Of a stretch of DNA of 64,000 nucleotides, positions 8,140 to 17,397 are shown piece by piece. How positions within the stretch are numbered: position 1 is the stretch's first letter; each line of letters begins with the position of its first letter. Both the position numbers and the translations under genes were made by a program. Source of the stretch: Streptomyces glomeratus. Its GTDB lineage: Bacteria > Actinomycetota > Actinomycetes > Streptomycetales > Streptomycetaceae. The DNA is taken from the NCBI RefSeq assembly GCF_021462825.1, contig NZ_JAKEEB010000016.1:62001-126000 (forward strand), written 5' to 3'. Below the pieces are notes generated by a model. The model was not told the DNA's origin. It saw only the letters and a program-made list of their open reading frames with translations, and did no database searches.

Positions 8140-10142
8140 TACGCGGCCCTCCTCGTGGTCCTCTGTGTGCCCTGCACGTTCCGTACGAGCCCGGCGATGC
8201 TGTCCGCGCGCAGCTCGTCCAGCGTCACCGCCGTACCGCCCAGCTCCCCGGCGAGCCGACCGGCAAGCCCCAGCCGCACGGGCCCCGACTCACAGTCCAC
8301 GACCACGGACGCGACACCCTCGGCGGCCAGCAGCCCCGCCGCACGCCCGGCGAGTGCGACCGCATCGGTGCCTCCGGTGGCCCGTCCGTCCGTCACCACC
8401 ACGACCAGGGCGCGCCGCGCGGGGTCCCGCAACCGCTCGACCCGCAGTACGTCATGGGCCTTGAGCAGCCCGGCGGCCAGCGGTGTCCTGCCTCCGGTCG
8501 GCAGCGACTCGAGCCGGGCCGCCGCCGCGTCCACGGACGAGGTCGGCGGCAGCGCGACGTCGGCCGCCGTGCCCCGGAAGGTCACGAGCCCCACCTTGTC
8601 CCGCCGCTGGTAGGCGTCGAGCAGCAGCGACAGCACGGCACCCTTCACGGCACCCATCCGCTGCCGGGCGGCCATCGACCCGGAGGCGTCGACCACGAAC
8701 AGCACGAGATTGCCCTCGCGGCCCTCCCGCGTCGCCTGCCGCAGATCGTCCCGGCGCACCACGAGCCCGGGGCCCGACCGCCCGCGCGCCCGCTGGTGCG
8801 GTGCCGCCGCCTGCACGGTCGCCGCGAGGTGCAGCTTGGTGAGCGCTCCCCGGGGCCGCCGTGCGCCCGTGGTCCGCCCGTGCTCGGTCCGCGCCCGGGA
8901 CCGCCGGCCGGCGGCGCCGTCGCCGAGCCCCGGCACCGTCAGCACCTTGGCCCGGAAGGGCTCGGAGGCGCGGACGGCCCCCTGTTCCCCGGAGCCGGAG
9001 GACTGGGGCCGGCCGCTCTCCCCGGCCTCGGGCCGCGCGGCGGTGTCGCCGCCGCCCTGCGGGGCGTCGTCCGGCGCCGGCTGCCCGCCCCCGCCGCCGG
9101 GACCGTCCGGCCCCGGATCGTCGTCGTCCGAGCCGCCGAACTGCTCCAGGGTCTCGTCGAGCCTGTCCTCGTCGAGTCCCGGAGCGTCGAAGGGGTTGCG
9201 CCGCCGCCGGTGCGGCAGGGCGAGCAACGCGGCCTGCCGCACGTCCTCGGCGAGCACATCGCTCCGTCCCGCCCAGGCGGCCAGCGCGGTGGCCGTGCGC
9301 GCCATCACGATGTCCGCGCGCATGCCGTCCACCTCGAACGCGGCGCAGGTCGCCGCGATCTGCCGCAGCGCCCCGTCTCCGAGCCGCACGGACGGCAGCA
9401 GCTGCCGCGCGGCCACGATCCGCGCCCGTACGGCGGTCTCCTCCTCGGCCCAGCGCGCCGCGAAGCCCTCGGGGTCGTCGTCGTAGGCGAGCCGCCGCCG
9501 GACGACCTCCACACGCTGGTCGGGCTCGCGCGAGGCGGACACCTCCACCGTCAGCCCGAACCGGTCGAGCAGCTGTGGCCGCAGCTCGCCCTCCTCCGGG
9601 TTCATGGTGCCGACGAGCAGGAATCGGGCGGCGTGCCGTACGGACACACCCTCGCGCTCGACGTAGGAGGCGCCCATCGCGGCCGCGTCGAGGAGCAGGT
9701 CGACCAGGTGGTCGTGGAGGAGGTTGACCTCGTCGACGTAGAGGATCCCGCGGTGCGCGTCGGCGAGCAGTCCCGGCTCGAACGCCTTCACGCCCTCGGC
9801 CAGCGCACGTTCGATGTCGAGGGCGCCCACGAGCCGGTCCTCGGAGGCGCCGACCGGCAGCTCCACCATGCGGGCCGGCCGCCGCGTCCCCGCGCCGGCC
9901 TCGTGCGGCCCGTCCGGGCAGCGCGGGTCCGGCGCCGCGGGGTCACAGGAGAAGCGGCACCCGGGGACCACGTCCACCTCCGGCAGCAACGCCGAAAGGG
10001 CGCGTACGGCGGTGGACTTGGCGGTGCCCTTCTCGCCGCGCACCAGCACCCCGCCGACCGCCGGCGACACGGCGTTCAGCAGCAGCGCGAGCCGCAGGTC
10101 GTCCTGGCCGACGACGGCCGTGAACGGAAAAGGAGTACTCAC
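8139..10142 (-). CDS. Putative cobaltochelatase ATPase, fused I and D (AAA+ / VWA) subunits
   Basis: A 667-aa fusion of a ChlI/BchI-like AAA+ ATPase and a ChlD/BchD-like subunit. Walker A GEKGTAKST is at residues 36-44, Walker B in ILYVDEVNLL. A cysteine- and proline-rich insert follows Walker A (CRFSCDPAAPDPRCP). The middle (about 350-430) is a Gly/Pro/Asp-rich linker, as in D subunits. The C-terminal VWA domain has the MIDAS motif VVDASGSMAARQ. Family logic: this replaces CobS/CobT as the motor driving CobN cobalt insertion. The GTG start behind AAAAGGAG overlaps the cobN stop as GTGA, and the shorter start removes a spurious upstream extension. Confidence 0.9.
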   Translation of the reverse strand: MSTPFPFTAVVGQDDLRLALLLNAVSPAVGGVLVRGEKGTAKSTAVRALSALLPEVDVVPGCRFSCDPAAPDPRCPDGPHEAGAGTRRPARMVELPVGASEDRLVGALDIERALAEGVKAFEPGLLADAHRGILYVDEVNLLHDHLVDLLLDAAAMGASYVEREGVSVRHAARFLLVGTMNPEEGELRPQLLDRFGLTVEVSASREPDQRVEVVRRRLAYDDDPEGFAARWAEEETAVRARIVAARQLLPSVRLGDGALRQIAATCAAFEVDGMRADIVMARTATALAAWAGRSDVLAEDVRQAALLALPHRRRRNPFDAPGLDEDRLDETLEQFGGSDDDDPGPDGPGGGGGQPAPDDAPQGGGDTAARPEAGESGRPQSSGSGEQGAVRASEPFRAKVLTVPGLGDGAAGRRSRARTEHGRTTGARRPRGALTKLHLAATVQAAAPHQRARGRSGPGLVVRRDDLRQATREGREGNLVLFVVDASGSMAARQRMGAVKGAVLSLLLDAYQRRDKVGLVTFRGTAADVALPPTSSVDAAAARLESLPTGGRTPLAAGLLKAHDVLRVERLRDPARRALVVVVTDGRATGGTDAVALAGRAAGLLAAEGVASVVVDCESGPVRLGLAGRLAGELGGTAVTLDELRADSIAGLVRNVQGTQRTTRRAA

Positions 10143-13100
10143 TTCTCGTCGCCCTCCAAGTCGCCTTCCAGTTCCAGGTAGGTGGCACGCAGCCGCTCCA
10201 GCGTGTCCGCGTCCGGCTCGGCCCACAGGCCGCGGTCGGCGGCCTCGAGGAGCCGCTCGGTGATGCCGCGCAGCGCCCACGGGTTGGACTTCTTCATGAA
10301 GTCGCGGTTCTCGGCGTCGAAGACGTACTCCGCGCTGAGCTTCTCGTACATCCAGTCGTCGACGACTCCGGCCGTGGCGTCGTAGCCGAAGAGGTAGTCG
10401 ACGGTCGCCGCCATCTCGAAGGCACCCTTGTAGCCGTGGCGCCGCATGGCCGCCATCCAGCGCGGGTTGACGACACGGGCGCGGAAGACCCGGTGCGTCT
10501 CCTCGCCCAGCGTGCGGGTCTTCACCTGGTCGGGCACGGCGGAGTCGCCCACGTACGCCTCGGGTGAGGTACCGGTCAGATGCCTGACCATCGCGACCAT
10601 CCCGCCGTGGTACTGGAAGTAGTCGTCCGCGTCGACGAGGTCGTGCTCACGGGTGTCGACGTTCTTGGCGGCCACGGCGATCCGCCGGAACGCGGTCTCC
10701 ATGTCCCCGCGCGCCGCCCGCCCGTCGAGCCCGCGCCCGTACGCGTAGCCGCCCCACACCGCGTACACCTCGGCGAGGTCGGCGTCGCTGCGCCAGTTGC
10801 GGGCGTCGATCAACGGCAGCAGCCCGGCACCGTACGCCCCCGGCTTGGAGCCGAAGACACGGGCCGTGGCGCGCCGCCGGTCGCCGTGCACGGCGGTGTC
10901 CTCGTCGGCGTGGGCGCGTACGAAGTTCCGCCCGGCGGGCTCGTCCAGCTCGGCCACGGTGCGCACCGCGTCGTCGACGAGCGCGACGACGTGCGGGAAC
11001 GCATCCCGGAAGAAGCCCGAGATACGGACCGTGACGTCGATACGGGGGCGGCCCAGTTCCGCCAGGGGAATCACCTCGAAGCCGGTCACGCGGCGGGAGG
11101 CGTCGTCCCAGACCGGACGGCAGCCCAGCAGCGCGAGGATCTCGGCGATGTCGTCGCCCTGGGTGCGCATGGCGGAGGTGCCCCAGACGGTCAGGCCGAC
11201 CGAGCGGGGGTATTCGCCGGTGTCCTGGAGGTACCGCGCGACCAGCGAGTCGGCCAGGGACTGCCCGACCTCCCAGCTCAGCCGGGAGGGAATGGCCTTG
11301 GGGTCGACGGAGTAGAAGTTCCGGCCGGTCGGCAGGACGTTGACCAGACCCCGGGTCGGGGAGCCCGAGGGACCGGCCGGGACGTAACCGCCGTCCAGCG
11401 CCTTGAGGATGTGCCCGATCTCGTCGGTGGTCCGGGCCAGCCGGGGCACCACCTCGGTGCAGGCGAACTCCAGCACGGCGACGGCGTCGGGGACTTCGGT
11501 GCCGAGCACGTCATGGACCAGGGCGGGAACCGCCGTGACCTCCCACGCCCGCGATTCCATCCCCTCCGCGATCCGCCGGCACAGCTGCTCCAGCAGGTCG
11601 ATCGCGTCGGCGGCCGTGCGCGAGGGACCCTGGACCAGGTCCGTCAGCTCCACCGGCACCTTCACCGGCGCACCCGGCGTGGCGAGCAGCTCCTTCTCCA
11701 CCAAGCCGAAGTGTTCCGCCAGCGAGGCCCGCAGCCCCGGAAGCGCGTTCGCCTTCCCGCCCCACACCTGCGAGGCGCGCAGCACGGCGAGGACGAGGTT
11801 CACCCGGGGCTCGCCGACCGGGCCGCCGCCGAGGATGTGCAGACCGTCGCGGATCTGCACGTCCTTGATCTCGCACAGATAGCCGTCGATGTGCATGACG
11901 AACTCGTCGAACGCGTCGTCGTCCGGCTGCTCGTCCACATGCAGGTCGTGGTGCAGTTCGGCGGCCTTGACCAGGGTCCAGATCTGGGCCCGTACGGCGG
12001 GCGCCTTGGCCGGGTCCAGGTCGGAGACGAGCGCGTACTCGTCGAGCAGCTGCTCCAGCTTGGCCAGGTCTCCGTAGGTGTCGGCACGGGCCATCGGCGG
12101 GACCAGGTGGTCGACGACCGTGGCGTGCCCGCGCCGTTTGGCCTGGGTGCCCTCGCCCGGGTCGTTGACGATGAACGGGTAGACCAGCGGAAGCTCGCCG
12201 AGGACGGCGTCCGGCGCGCAGCCCCGGCTCAGCCCGAGGCCCTTGCCCGGCAGCCACTCCATCGTGCCGTGCTTGCCCATGTGCACGATCGCGTCGGCCC
12301 GGAAGGTGTTCTCCAGCCAGCGGTAGGCCGCCATGTAGTGGTGGGACGGCGGCATGTCCGGGTCGTGGTAGATCGCGATCGGGTTCTCGCCGAAACCGCG
12401 CGGCGGCTGGATCATCACCACGACGTTCCCGAAACGCAGTGAGGCCAGCACGATGTCGTCGCCGTCGACGTACAGGCCGCCCGGCGGCTCGCCCCACGCC
12501 TGGACCATGGCGTCCTTGAGGTCCGCGTCCAGCGTGTCGAACCATGCCCGGTAGTCGGCGAGGGGCACCCGCGCGGGCGCGGCGGCCAGCTGCTCCTCGG
12601 TGAGCCACTCGACATCGTGGCCGCCGGCCTCGATGAGCCGGTGGATCAGCTCGTCGCCGCCCGAGGGGTACTCGGTCAGTCCGTACCCGGCGTCCCGGAG
12701 GGCGTCCAGGACCCGTACCGCCGACGCGGGCGTGTCCAGGCCGACCGCGTTGCCGACCCGGGAGTGCTTGGTCGGGTAGGCGGTGAAGACGAGCGCGAGC
12801 CTCTTCTCGGCGTTCGGCTTGTGCTTCAGCCGGGCGTGCCGTACGGCGATTCCGGCGACGCGCGCGGCCCGCTCCGGGTCGGCGGTGTACACCGGCACGT
12901 CGTCCGGACCCTGCTCCTTGAAGGAGAAGGGCACGGTGACGAGGCGGCCGTCGAACTCCGGGATCGCCACCTGCATCGCCGCGTCCATGGGGGACAGGGC
13001 CGCATCCGACTCCTCCCACGCGGCGCGCGAGGAGGTGAGGCACAGCCCCTGCAGCACGGGGACGTCCAGGTCGGCGAGCGCCCCGATGTCCCAGGCCTCC

Positions 13101-13846
13101 TCGTCCGCCCGCCCCCCACCATCGCCCTCGACGGAGGTGCTGCGCACCACGGGATCCTTTCCGCCCGCCGACGCCTGTGCCGCGTGGGTGCCGCCGGCGG
13201 CGAGGACGGTGGCGACGAGCGCGTCCGTCCGGCCGAGGATCTCGTACAGACCGGCATCGGCGCCGCGCAGGGATCCGCAGTACACCGGAAGGGCGTTGGC
13301 GCCCCGCTCCTCGATGGCGTCGCACAGGGTGTCCACGAACGCGGTGTTGCCGCTGAGTTCGTGGGCGCGGTAGAAGAGCACACCCACGGTGGGGCGGCCC
13401 TCGGTCCGGGCACGCTCTCCGTGGACGCCGTACTCGGGCATCTTCTGCGGCTCGACGAAGCCCTCGCCCGTCAGCAGCACCGTGTCGGACAGGAAGCGGG
13501 CCAGTTCGGTGAGGTTGGCGGGACCGCCCTCGACCAGGTACCGCAGCGCCTCCGCCACGACGCCGGCGGGCACGGACGACTCCGCCATCAGCTCCGCGTC
13601 GGGGACGGCCTCCCCGCCGAGCAGCACCGTGGGGATACCGGCGGACCTGAGCGCGGCGAGCCCGTCCTCCCAGGCGCGCTTTCCGCCCAGCAGCCGAACG
13701 ACGGCGATGTCCGCGCCCTCGATCAGCCCCGGAAGCTCCTCCGCGACGTCCACGCGGGCCGGGTTGCCGATCCGGTAGGGCGCGCCGGAGGCACGGGCCG
13801 CCAGCAGATCGGTGTCGGCGGTCGACAACAACAACACTGTGCTCAT
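10139..13846 (-). CDS. cobN: Cobaltochelatase large subunit
   Basis: A 1235-aa CobN/BchH-type subunit that binds hydrogenobyrinate a,c-diamide and cobalt. Recognisable blocks include PTVGVLFYRAHELSGNTAF, KRLALVFTAYPTKHSRVGNAVG, MIQPPRGFGENPIAIYHDPD, HMGKHGTMEWLPGKGLGLS, and VWGTSAMRTQGDDIAEILALLG, with PWALRGITERLLEAADRGLW near the C-terminus. The length is normal for the family. The ATG overlaps the cobQ stop as ATGA. The much longer open frame to 14557 is a shadow of cobQ. Confidence 0.96.
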   Translation of the reverse strand: MSTVLLLSTADTDLLAARASGAPYRIGNPARVDVAEELPGLIEGADIAVVRLLGGKRAWEDGLAALRSAGIPTVLLGGEAVPDAELMAESSVPAGVVAEALRYLVEGGPANLTELARFLSDTVLLTGEGFVEPQKMPEYGVHGERARTEGRPTVGVLFYRAHELSGNTAFVDTLCDAIEERGANALPVYCGSLRGADAGLYEILGRTDALVATVLAAGGTHAAQASAGGKDPVVRSTSVEGDGGGRADEEAWDIGALADLDVPVLQGLCLTSSRAAWEESDAALSPMDAAMQVAIPEFDGRLVTVPFSFKEQGPDDVPVYTADPERAARVAGIAVRHARLKHKPNAEKRLALVFTAYPTKHSRVGNAVGLDTPASAVRVLDALRDAGYGLTEYPSGGDELIHRLIEAGGHDVEWLTEEQLAAAPARVPLADYRAWFDTLDADLKDAMVQAWGEPPGGLYVDGDDIVLASLRFGNVVVMIQPPRGFGENPIAIYHDPDMPPSHHYMAAYRWLENTFRADAIVHMGKHGTMEWLPGKGLGLSRGCAPDAVLGELPLVYPFIVNDPGEGTQAKRRGHATVVDHLVPPMARADTYGDLAKLEQLLDEYALVSDLDPAKAPAVRAQIWTLVKAAELHHDLHVDEQPDDDAFDEFVMHIDGYLCEIKDVQIRDGLHILGGGPVGEPRVNLVLAVLRASQVWGGKANALPGLRASLAEHFGLVEKELLATPGAPVKVPVELTDLVQGPSRTAADAIDLLEQLCRRIAEGMESRAWEVTAVPALVHDVLGTEVPDAVAVLEFACTEVVPRLARTTDEIGHILKALDGGYVPAGPSGSPTRGLVNVLPTGRNFYSVDPKAIPSRLSWEVGQSLADSLVARYLQDTGEYPRSVGLTVWGTSAMRTQGDDIAEILALLGCRPVWDDASRRVTGFEVIPLAELGRPRIDVTVRISGFFRDAFPHVVALVDDAVRTVAELDEPAGRNFVRAHADEDTAVHGDRRRATARVFGSKPGAYGAGLLPLIDARNWRSDADLAEVYAVWGGYAYGRGLDGRAARGDMETAFRRIAVAAKNVDTREHDLVDADDYFQYHGGMVAMVRHLTGTSPEAYVGDSAVPDQVKTRTLGEETHRVFRARVVNPRWMAAMRRHGYKGAFEMAATVDYLFGYDATAGVVDDWMYEKLSAEYVFDAENRDFMKKSNPWALRGITERLLEAADRGLWAEPDADTLERLRATYLELEGDLEGDEK

Positions 13847-15351
13847 GCGGGTGCTCCCGGTGGAATGAAGGGCAGTCCTTGCGGCGCGCCCGACTCGATG
13901 AGCCGCCACAGCGCGTCCGTGTCCGCGTGCTGTTCGATCAGGTCGCCGAGCCGGTCGAGCTGCTCCTCGCGCAGCGCGGCGAACGACGTGCCGGGGGCCG
14001 GAACGAAGCGGCGGCCCGCGGCGGCCGCCACCTCGCGCAGGAACGCCCGCCGGAAACCGTCCGACTCCAGGGAGCCGTGCCAGTGGGTGCCCCAGACGGC
14101 GCCCACCCGGCAGCCGTCCAGGAAGGGCTCTCCGCCCAGGACGTCGGCGACCCCGTGGTGGATCTCGTAGCCCTCGACCCGCTCGCCGAGCGCCTCGCCG
14201 ACCGGACGGGTCAGGGTCTTCTCGCGTGCGAACCGCACCCGCACGGGAAGCACCCCGAGCGCGTCCACCGGGCCCCGGCGGCTCTCGACGTCGTCCTCGA
14301 TGTGCTCGCCGAGCATCTGGAAACCGCCGCAGATGCCGAGCACGGGCCGCCCGTCGGCGGCCCTCCTGACGATCGCCTCCGCCAGCCCCCGCTCCCGCAG
14401 CCAGTCGAGGGCCCGGACCGTGCCCCGGGTGCCCGGGAGGACGACGAGATCCGCGTCGGCCAGTTCCTCGGGCCGGTCCACGAACCGCACGACGACGCCC
14501 GGTTCGGCGGCCAGGGCGTCCACATCGGTGAAGTTGGACATCAGCGGGACGGCGCACACGGCGACCCGCAGCACGTCCTCGCCGAGGGGCGCGGCCACCT
14601 GCGACTCGCGGACCGCGCCCCGCAGCGACACCCTCAGCCCGTCCTCCTCGTCGATGCCGAGGCCGTGCCGGAACGGCAGGACCCCGTACGTCCGCCGCCC
14701 GGTGAGGCCCTGCAGCATGTCGAGCCCCGGCTCCAGCAGGGAGACGTCCCCGCGGAACTTGTTCACCAGGAAACCGGAGACCAGTTCCTGGTCCTCACGC
14801 GAGAGCAGCGCGACGGTCCCGAAGAAGGAGGCGAACACACCGCCGCGGTCGATGTCGCCGACGACCAGCACGGGCAGCCGCGCCCCCCGCGCGATGCCCA
14901 TGTTCACGATGTCCGTCCGCCGCAGATTGATCTCGGCGGGACTGCCGGCCCCCTCACAGATCACCGCGTCATACGTGCCCCGCAACTCGGCGAGGCAGTC
15001 CAGGACGGTGCCGAGGAGCCGCTGCTGCCGCCCGCCGTGGTAGCCGCGCGCGCTCAGCTCGCCGACCGGCTTGCCGAGCAGCACGACCTGACTGCTCTGC
15101 TCGCCGCCCGGCTTGAGCAGCACGGGGTTCATCAGCGCGGTCGGCTCGATGCGGCAGGCCCCCGCCTGCATGGCCTGCGCCCGCCCGATCTCGGCGCCCT
15201 CGCGGGTGACGAACGAATTGAGGGACATGTTCTGCGCCTTGAAAGGCGCGACCTTGACCCCCTGCCGCACCAGCCACCGGCAGATCCCGGCGGTCACGAC
15301 GCTCTTGCCCGCGTCGGAGGTGGTGCCGGCGACGAGGAGACCGCCGCTCAT
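13843..15351 (-). CDS. cobQ: Cobyric acid synthase
   Basis: A 502-aa CobQ/CbiP enzyme amidating carboxylates b, d, e and g of adenosylcobyrinic acid a,c-diamide. The N-terminal synthetase domain has LLVAGTTSDAGKSVVTAG (P-loop), FKAQNMSLNSFVT and VICEGAGSPAEINLR. The C-terminal glutamine amidotransferase domain has VLPGTRGTVRALDWL and VLGICGGFQMLGEHI, with the nucleophile Cys. ATG overlaps the cobD stop by four bases. Second gene of the operon. Confidence 0.96.
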   Translation of the reverse strand: MSGGLLVAGTTSDAGKSVVTAGICRWLVRQGVKVAPFKAQNMSLNSFVTREGAEIGRAQAMQAGACRIEPTALMNPVLLKPGGEQSSQVVLLGKPVGELSARGYHGGRQQRLLGTVLDCLAELRGTYDAVICEGAGSPAEINLRRTDIVNMGIARGARLPVLVVGDIDRGGVFASFFGTVALLSREDQELVSGFLVNKFRGDVSLLEPGLDMLQGLTGRRTYGVLPFRHGLGIDEEDGLRVSLRGAVRESQVAAPLGEDVLRVAVCAVPLMSNFTDVDALAAEPGVVVRFVDRPEELADADLVVLPGTRGTVRALDWLRERGLAEAIVRRAADGRPVLGICGGFQMLGEHIEDDVESRRGPVDALGVLPVRVRFAREKTLTRPVGEALGERVEGYEIHHGVADVLGGEPFLDGCRVGAVWGTHWHGSLESDGFRRAFLREVAAAAGRRFVPAPGTSFAALREEQLDRLGDLIEQHADTDALWRLIESGAPQGLPFIPPGAPA

Positions 15352-16304
15352 GACGTACGTCCCTTCGCGAGAACCCTACGGGTGAGGAGGCGACCGGCGA
15401 CGGTGACGCCGAGCGCGAGCGCGGTCACGCGGCGGGACAGCCGCACCGCCCGTTCGATGTCGTCGATCCGGACGGCACGCCCCCGGGTGTTGAGCAGGGG
15501 CCGGTGCTCGACCCGCCCCGCGTACGACAGCGTCCCGCCCAGCCGCACCCCCAGCGCCCCCGCGAAGGAGGCCTCCACGGGACCGGCGTTGGGGCTCGGG
15601 TGCCGTCCGGCGTCCGCCCGCCAGGCGCGCACCGCCCCGCGCCGGTCCGGGCCCGTGGCCGCCGCGAGGAGCGCGGTCAGCCGGGCCCCGGGCCAGCCCG
15701 CGAGGTCGTCGAGGCGCGCCGAGGCCCACCCGTAGCGGCGGTGACGGGGCGACTTGTGACCGACCATGGCGTCGAGGGTGTTGACGGCCCGGAAGCCGAC
15801 GAGCCCGGGCACCCCGCCCACGGCTCCCCACACCAGCGCGCCCACCACGGCGTCCGAGGTGTTCTCCGCGACGGACTCGACCACGGCCCGCGCGATCCCG
15901 TCGGCGTCGAGCGCCTGCGGATCCCGCCCGCACAGGTGCGGCAGCCGCGCGCGGGCACCCTCGATGTCGCCCGCCGCGAGGGAGCGCCCGACCAACTGGG
16001 CCTCGCGCGCCAGCGAAGTACCGCCGACGACGGCCCAGGTGGCGGTGGCGGTCAGCGCGACCGACGCGGTACGGGACGGACGTACGGCCCGTGCGGCCAG
16101 CGCCGCGGACGACACGGCACCCCCGACGCACAGGGCGGTGTGCAGCGCGCCCCACCCGCGGTGGTCCCGCCACAGCACCCGCTCCACGGCAGCCGCGGCC
16201 CGTCCGAACGCGGCGACCGGGTGCCCGCGGCGCGGATCGCCGAGGAGCAGGTCGCCGAGGAGACCGGCGGCGGCGCCGTACGCGAAGACGCGATCGGCAC
16301 CCAT
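15348..16304 (-). CDS. cobD: Adenosylcobinamide-phosphate synthase (CbiB/CobD), integral membrane
   Basis: A 318-aa membrane protein, first gene of the operon, condensing adenosylcobyric acid with (R)-1-amino-2-propanol phosphate. Seen: N-terminal LLGDLLLGDPRRGHPVAAFG, LDADGIARAVVESVAENTSDAVV with GALVWGAVGGVPGLVGFRAV, NTLDAMVGHKSPRHRRYGWA, and PNAGPVEASFAGALGVRLGG, which are CbiB signatures, among several hydrophobic helices. The ribosome-binding site before the ATG is weak, consistent with translational control by the riboswitch about 70 bases upstream. Confidence 0.93.
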   Translation of the reverse strand: MGADRVFAYGAAAGLLGDLLLGDPRRGHPVAAFGRAAAAVERVLWRDHRGWGALHTALCVGGAVSSAALAARAVRPSRTASVALTATATWAVVGGTSLAREAQLVGRSLAAGDIEGARARLPHLCGRDPQALDADGIARAVVESVAENTSDAVVGALVWGAVGGVPGLVGFRAVNTLDAMVGHKSPRHRRYGWASARLDDLAGWPGARLTALLAAATGPDRRGAVRAWRADAGRHPSPNAGPVEASFAGALGVRLGGTLSYAGRVEHRPLLNTRGRAVRIDDIERAVRLSRRVTALALGVTVAGRLLTRRVLAKGRTS

Positions 16305-16374
16305 GGGCTCAGCCGAGCGTGGGGTGGGGCAGGACCCGGGTTCGGGACCTCAAGCGGCAGCCGCGCATGGCGAT

Positions 16375-16520
16375 ATGTCCTCACTCAGGGTGTCCACGCC
16401 CTGGCTCGACGAGACCGGCGGTGAGAGTTCCTGGCTCCCGGGGCGTGTGGTGCCCCGGTGACAGTGGCGGGACCGCGCCGGACTCGCACCGGCTTCCTCT
16501 CCTGCCGCCGTATTGGCCCC
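16375..16520 (-). promoter_or_regulatory. Cobalamin (adenosylcobalamin) riboswitch of the cob operon
   Basis: Read on the minus strand, the leader of cobD has the hallmark blocks in order: GGAAGCCGGTGCGAGTCCGG, GCGGTCCCGCCACTGT, and the B12-box-like GAGCCAGGAACTCTC. This is the typical actinobacterial B12 riboswitch core. It lies between a candidate promoter and the weak start site of cobD, so it should lower expression of all downstream cob genes when adenosylcobalamin is abundant. Exact ends are estimates. Confidence 0.9.
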
Positions 16521-16523
16521 GGC

Positions 16524-16553
16524 AGTCCACCACGCTCCCCGAACACCCGTCAA
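16524..16553 (-). promoter_or_regulatory. Candidate promoter of the cob operon
   Basis: On the minus strand TTGACG (16548-16553) and TGGACT (16524-16529) are separated by 18 bases, just upstream of the riboswitch core. The -35 is good, the -10 is weak. The rest of the gap up to 16848 shows no convincing gene; several open frames there on both strands lack family similarity or ribosome-binding sites. Confidence 0.4.
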
Positions 16554-16848
16554 CTTGCTCTTGACCTGCGACGCAACGGTGTGCTGAGCCCCACACCCCC
16601 GAAATGTCGTCAGCCACTCGAATCGGCGCTTTCTGTGCTCTTTCCTGGCGGGCAACCTGGGAACACTCCCAGGGAGCGGCAAGGCGAACGCGGAGAGCGC
16701 CGACGAGCGGCATTGGGTGATTCGTTGCGGGGAGACGACCCTGGTGTGGCCGGCCTCTGCTGCCCCGGGCAGCGGTGGGACACGGCGCTCGGGAGCGTCG
16801 CGGTGAGGACGCCGGGTCGGTGCGCTGACTGATGAGACGGAGGTCGGT

Positions 16849-17058
16849 GTGATCGGCAGGGTGGCGTCGGCGCGTGTGTGGCGGAAGAGCAGTCATTCGG
16901 GAGGTGACAACACCGACTGTGTGGAGGTGGCCGTCGAGGGGGCGCACATTCTGGTGCGTGACTCGAAACGGCGCACCGGCCCGGTGCTCGTCTTTCGCCG
17001 TACCGCATGGTGTGGTTTGCTGGCTGGGCTCGAGGACCCGGCAGTGGACGGTTTCTGA
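16849..17058 (+). CDS. DUF397 domain protein
   Basis: A 69-aa protein made of a single DUF397 domain: WRKSSHSGGDNTDCVEVAV, then ILVRDSKRRTGPVLVFRRTAW. These proteins occur in many copies in Streptomyces, usually next to a DUF5753 helix-turn-helix regulator (the whiJ / abaA-type arrangement), and are thought to modulate that partner. Such a regulator is encoded 760 bases downstream in convergent orientation (17822-18679). GTG start behind GGAGG. The function of this copy is unknown, but a developmental or antibiotic-control role is the family expectation. Confidence 0.85.
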   Translation: MIGRVASARVWRKSSHSGGDNTDCVEVAVEGAHILVRDSKRRTGPVLVFRRTAWCGLLAGLEDPAVDGF

Positions 17059-17088
17059 CAGTCCGTCCAGAGGACGGGAGGGACCCGC

Positions 17089-17397
17089 ATGGGGGACAGT
17101 GCCAAGGAACTCTCGGCGCGCGCGGGAGGGCCTCACACCCCGCGCACCGCTCTGTCGGCGGCGGCCCCGCTGGCGCTCTTCTCCCTGACCACGGGGGTGT
17201 TCGCGGTGGCCATCGGAGCGCTCGCCGCACTGCTCGTGCCGGGATCCACGGCACGGGCCCTGGTCTGGCTGGTGGTGACGATCGTCGCGGCGGCCGGCGC
17301 CGGCCTGTGGTGGGGCCTCACCCCGGTCACGGAACGTCTCCGTGTTCTCGACCGGGCTGCGGCGGCTGTTCGTCCGCGGGGTTCGGGGACGCGCTGA
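17089..17397 (+). CDS. Small two-helix membrane protein, unknown
   Basis: A 102-aa protein with two hydrophobic segments: about residues 24-49 (AAPLALFSLTTGVFAVAIGA and on) and 55-77 (ALVWLVVTIVAAAGAGLWWG). N- and C-termini are short and charged. It starts 30 bases after the DUF397 stop, so the two probably form one transcription unit. Its 3' end overlaps the convergent gene 17327-17776 by 71 bases. I do not recognise a family. The ORF is supported by hydrophobic pattern and spacing only. Confidence 0.6.
   Translation: MGDSAKELSARAGGPHTPRTALSAAAPLALFSLTTGVFAVAIGALAALLVPGSTARALVWLVVTIVAAAGAGLWWGLTPVTERLRVLDRAAAAVRPRGSGTR

Noticed and set aside
16350..17136. Minus-strand open frames across the riboswitch and the DUF397 gene
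   Set aside because: They read through the structured cobalamin riboswitch and contain no family motif.
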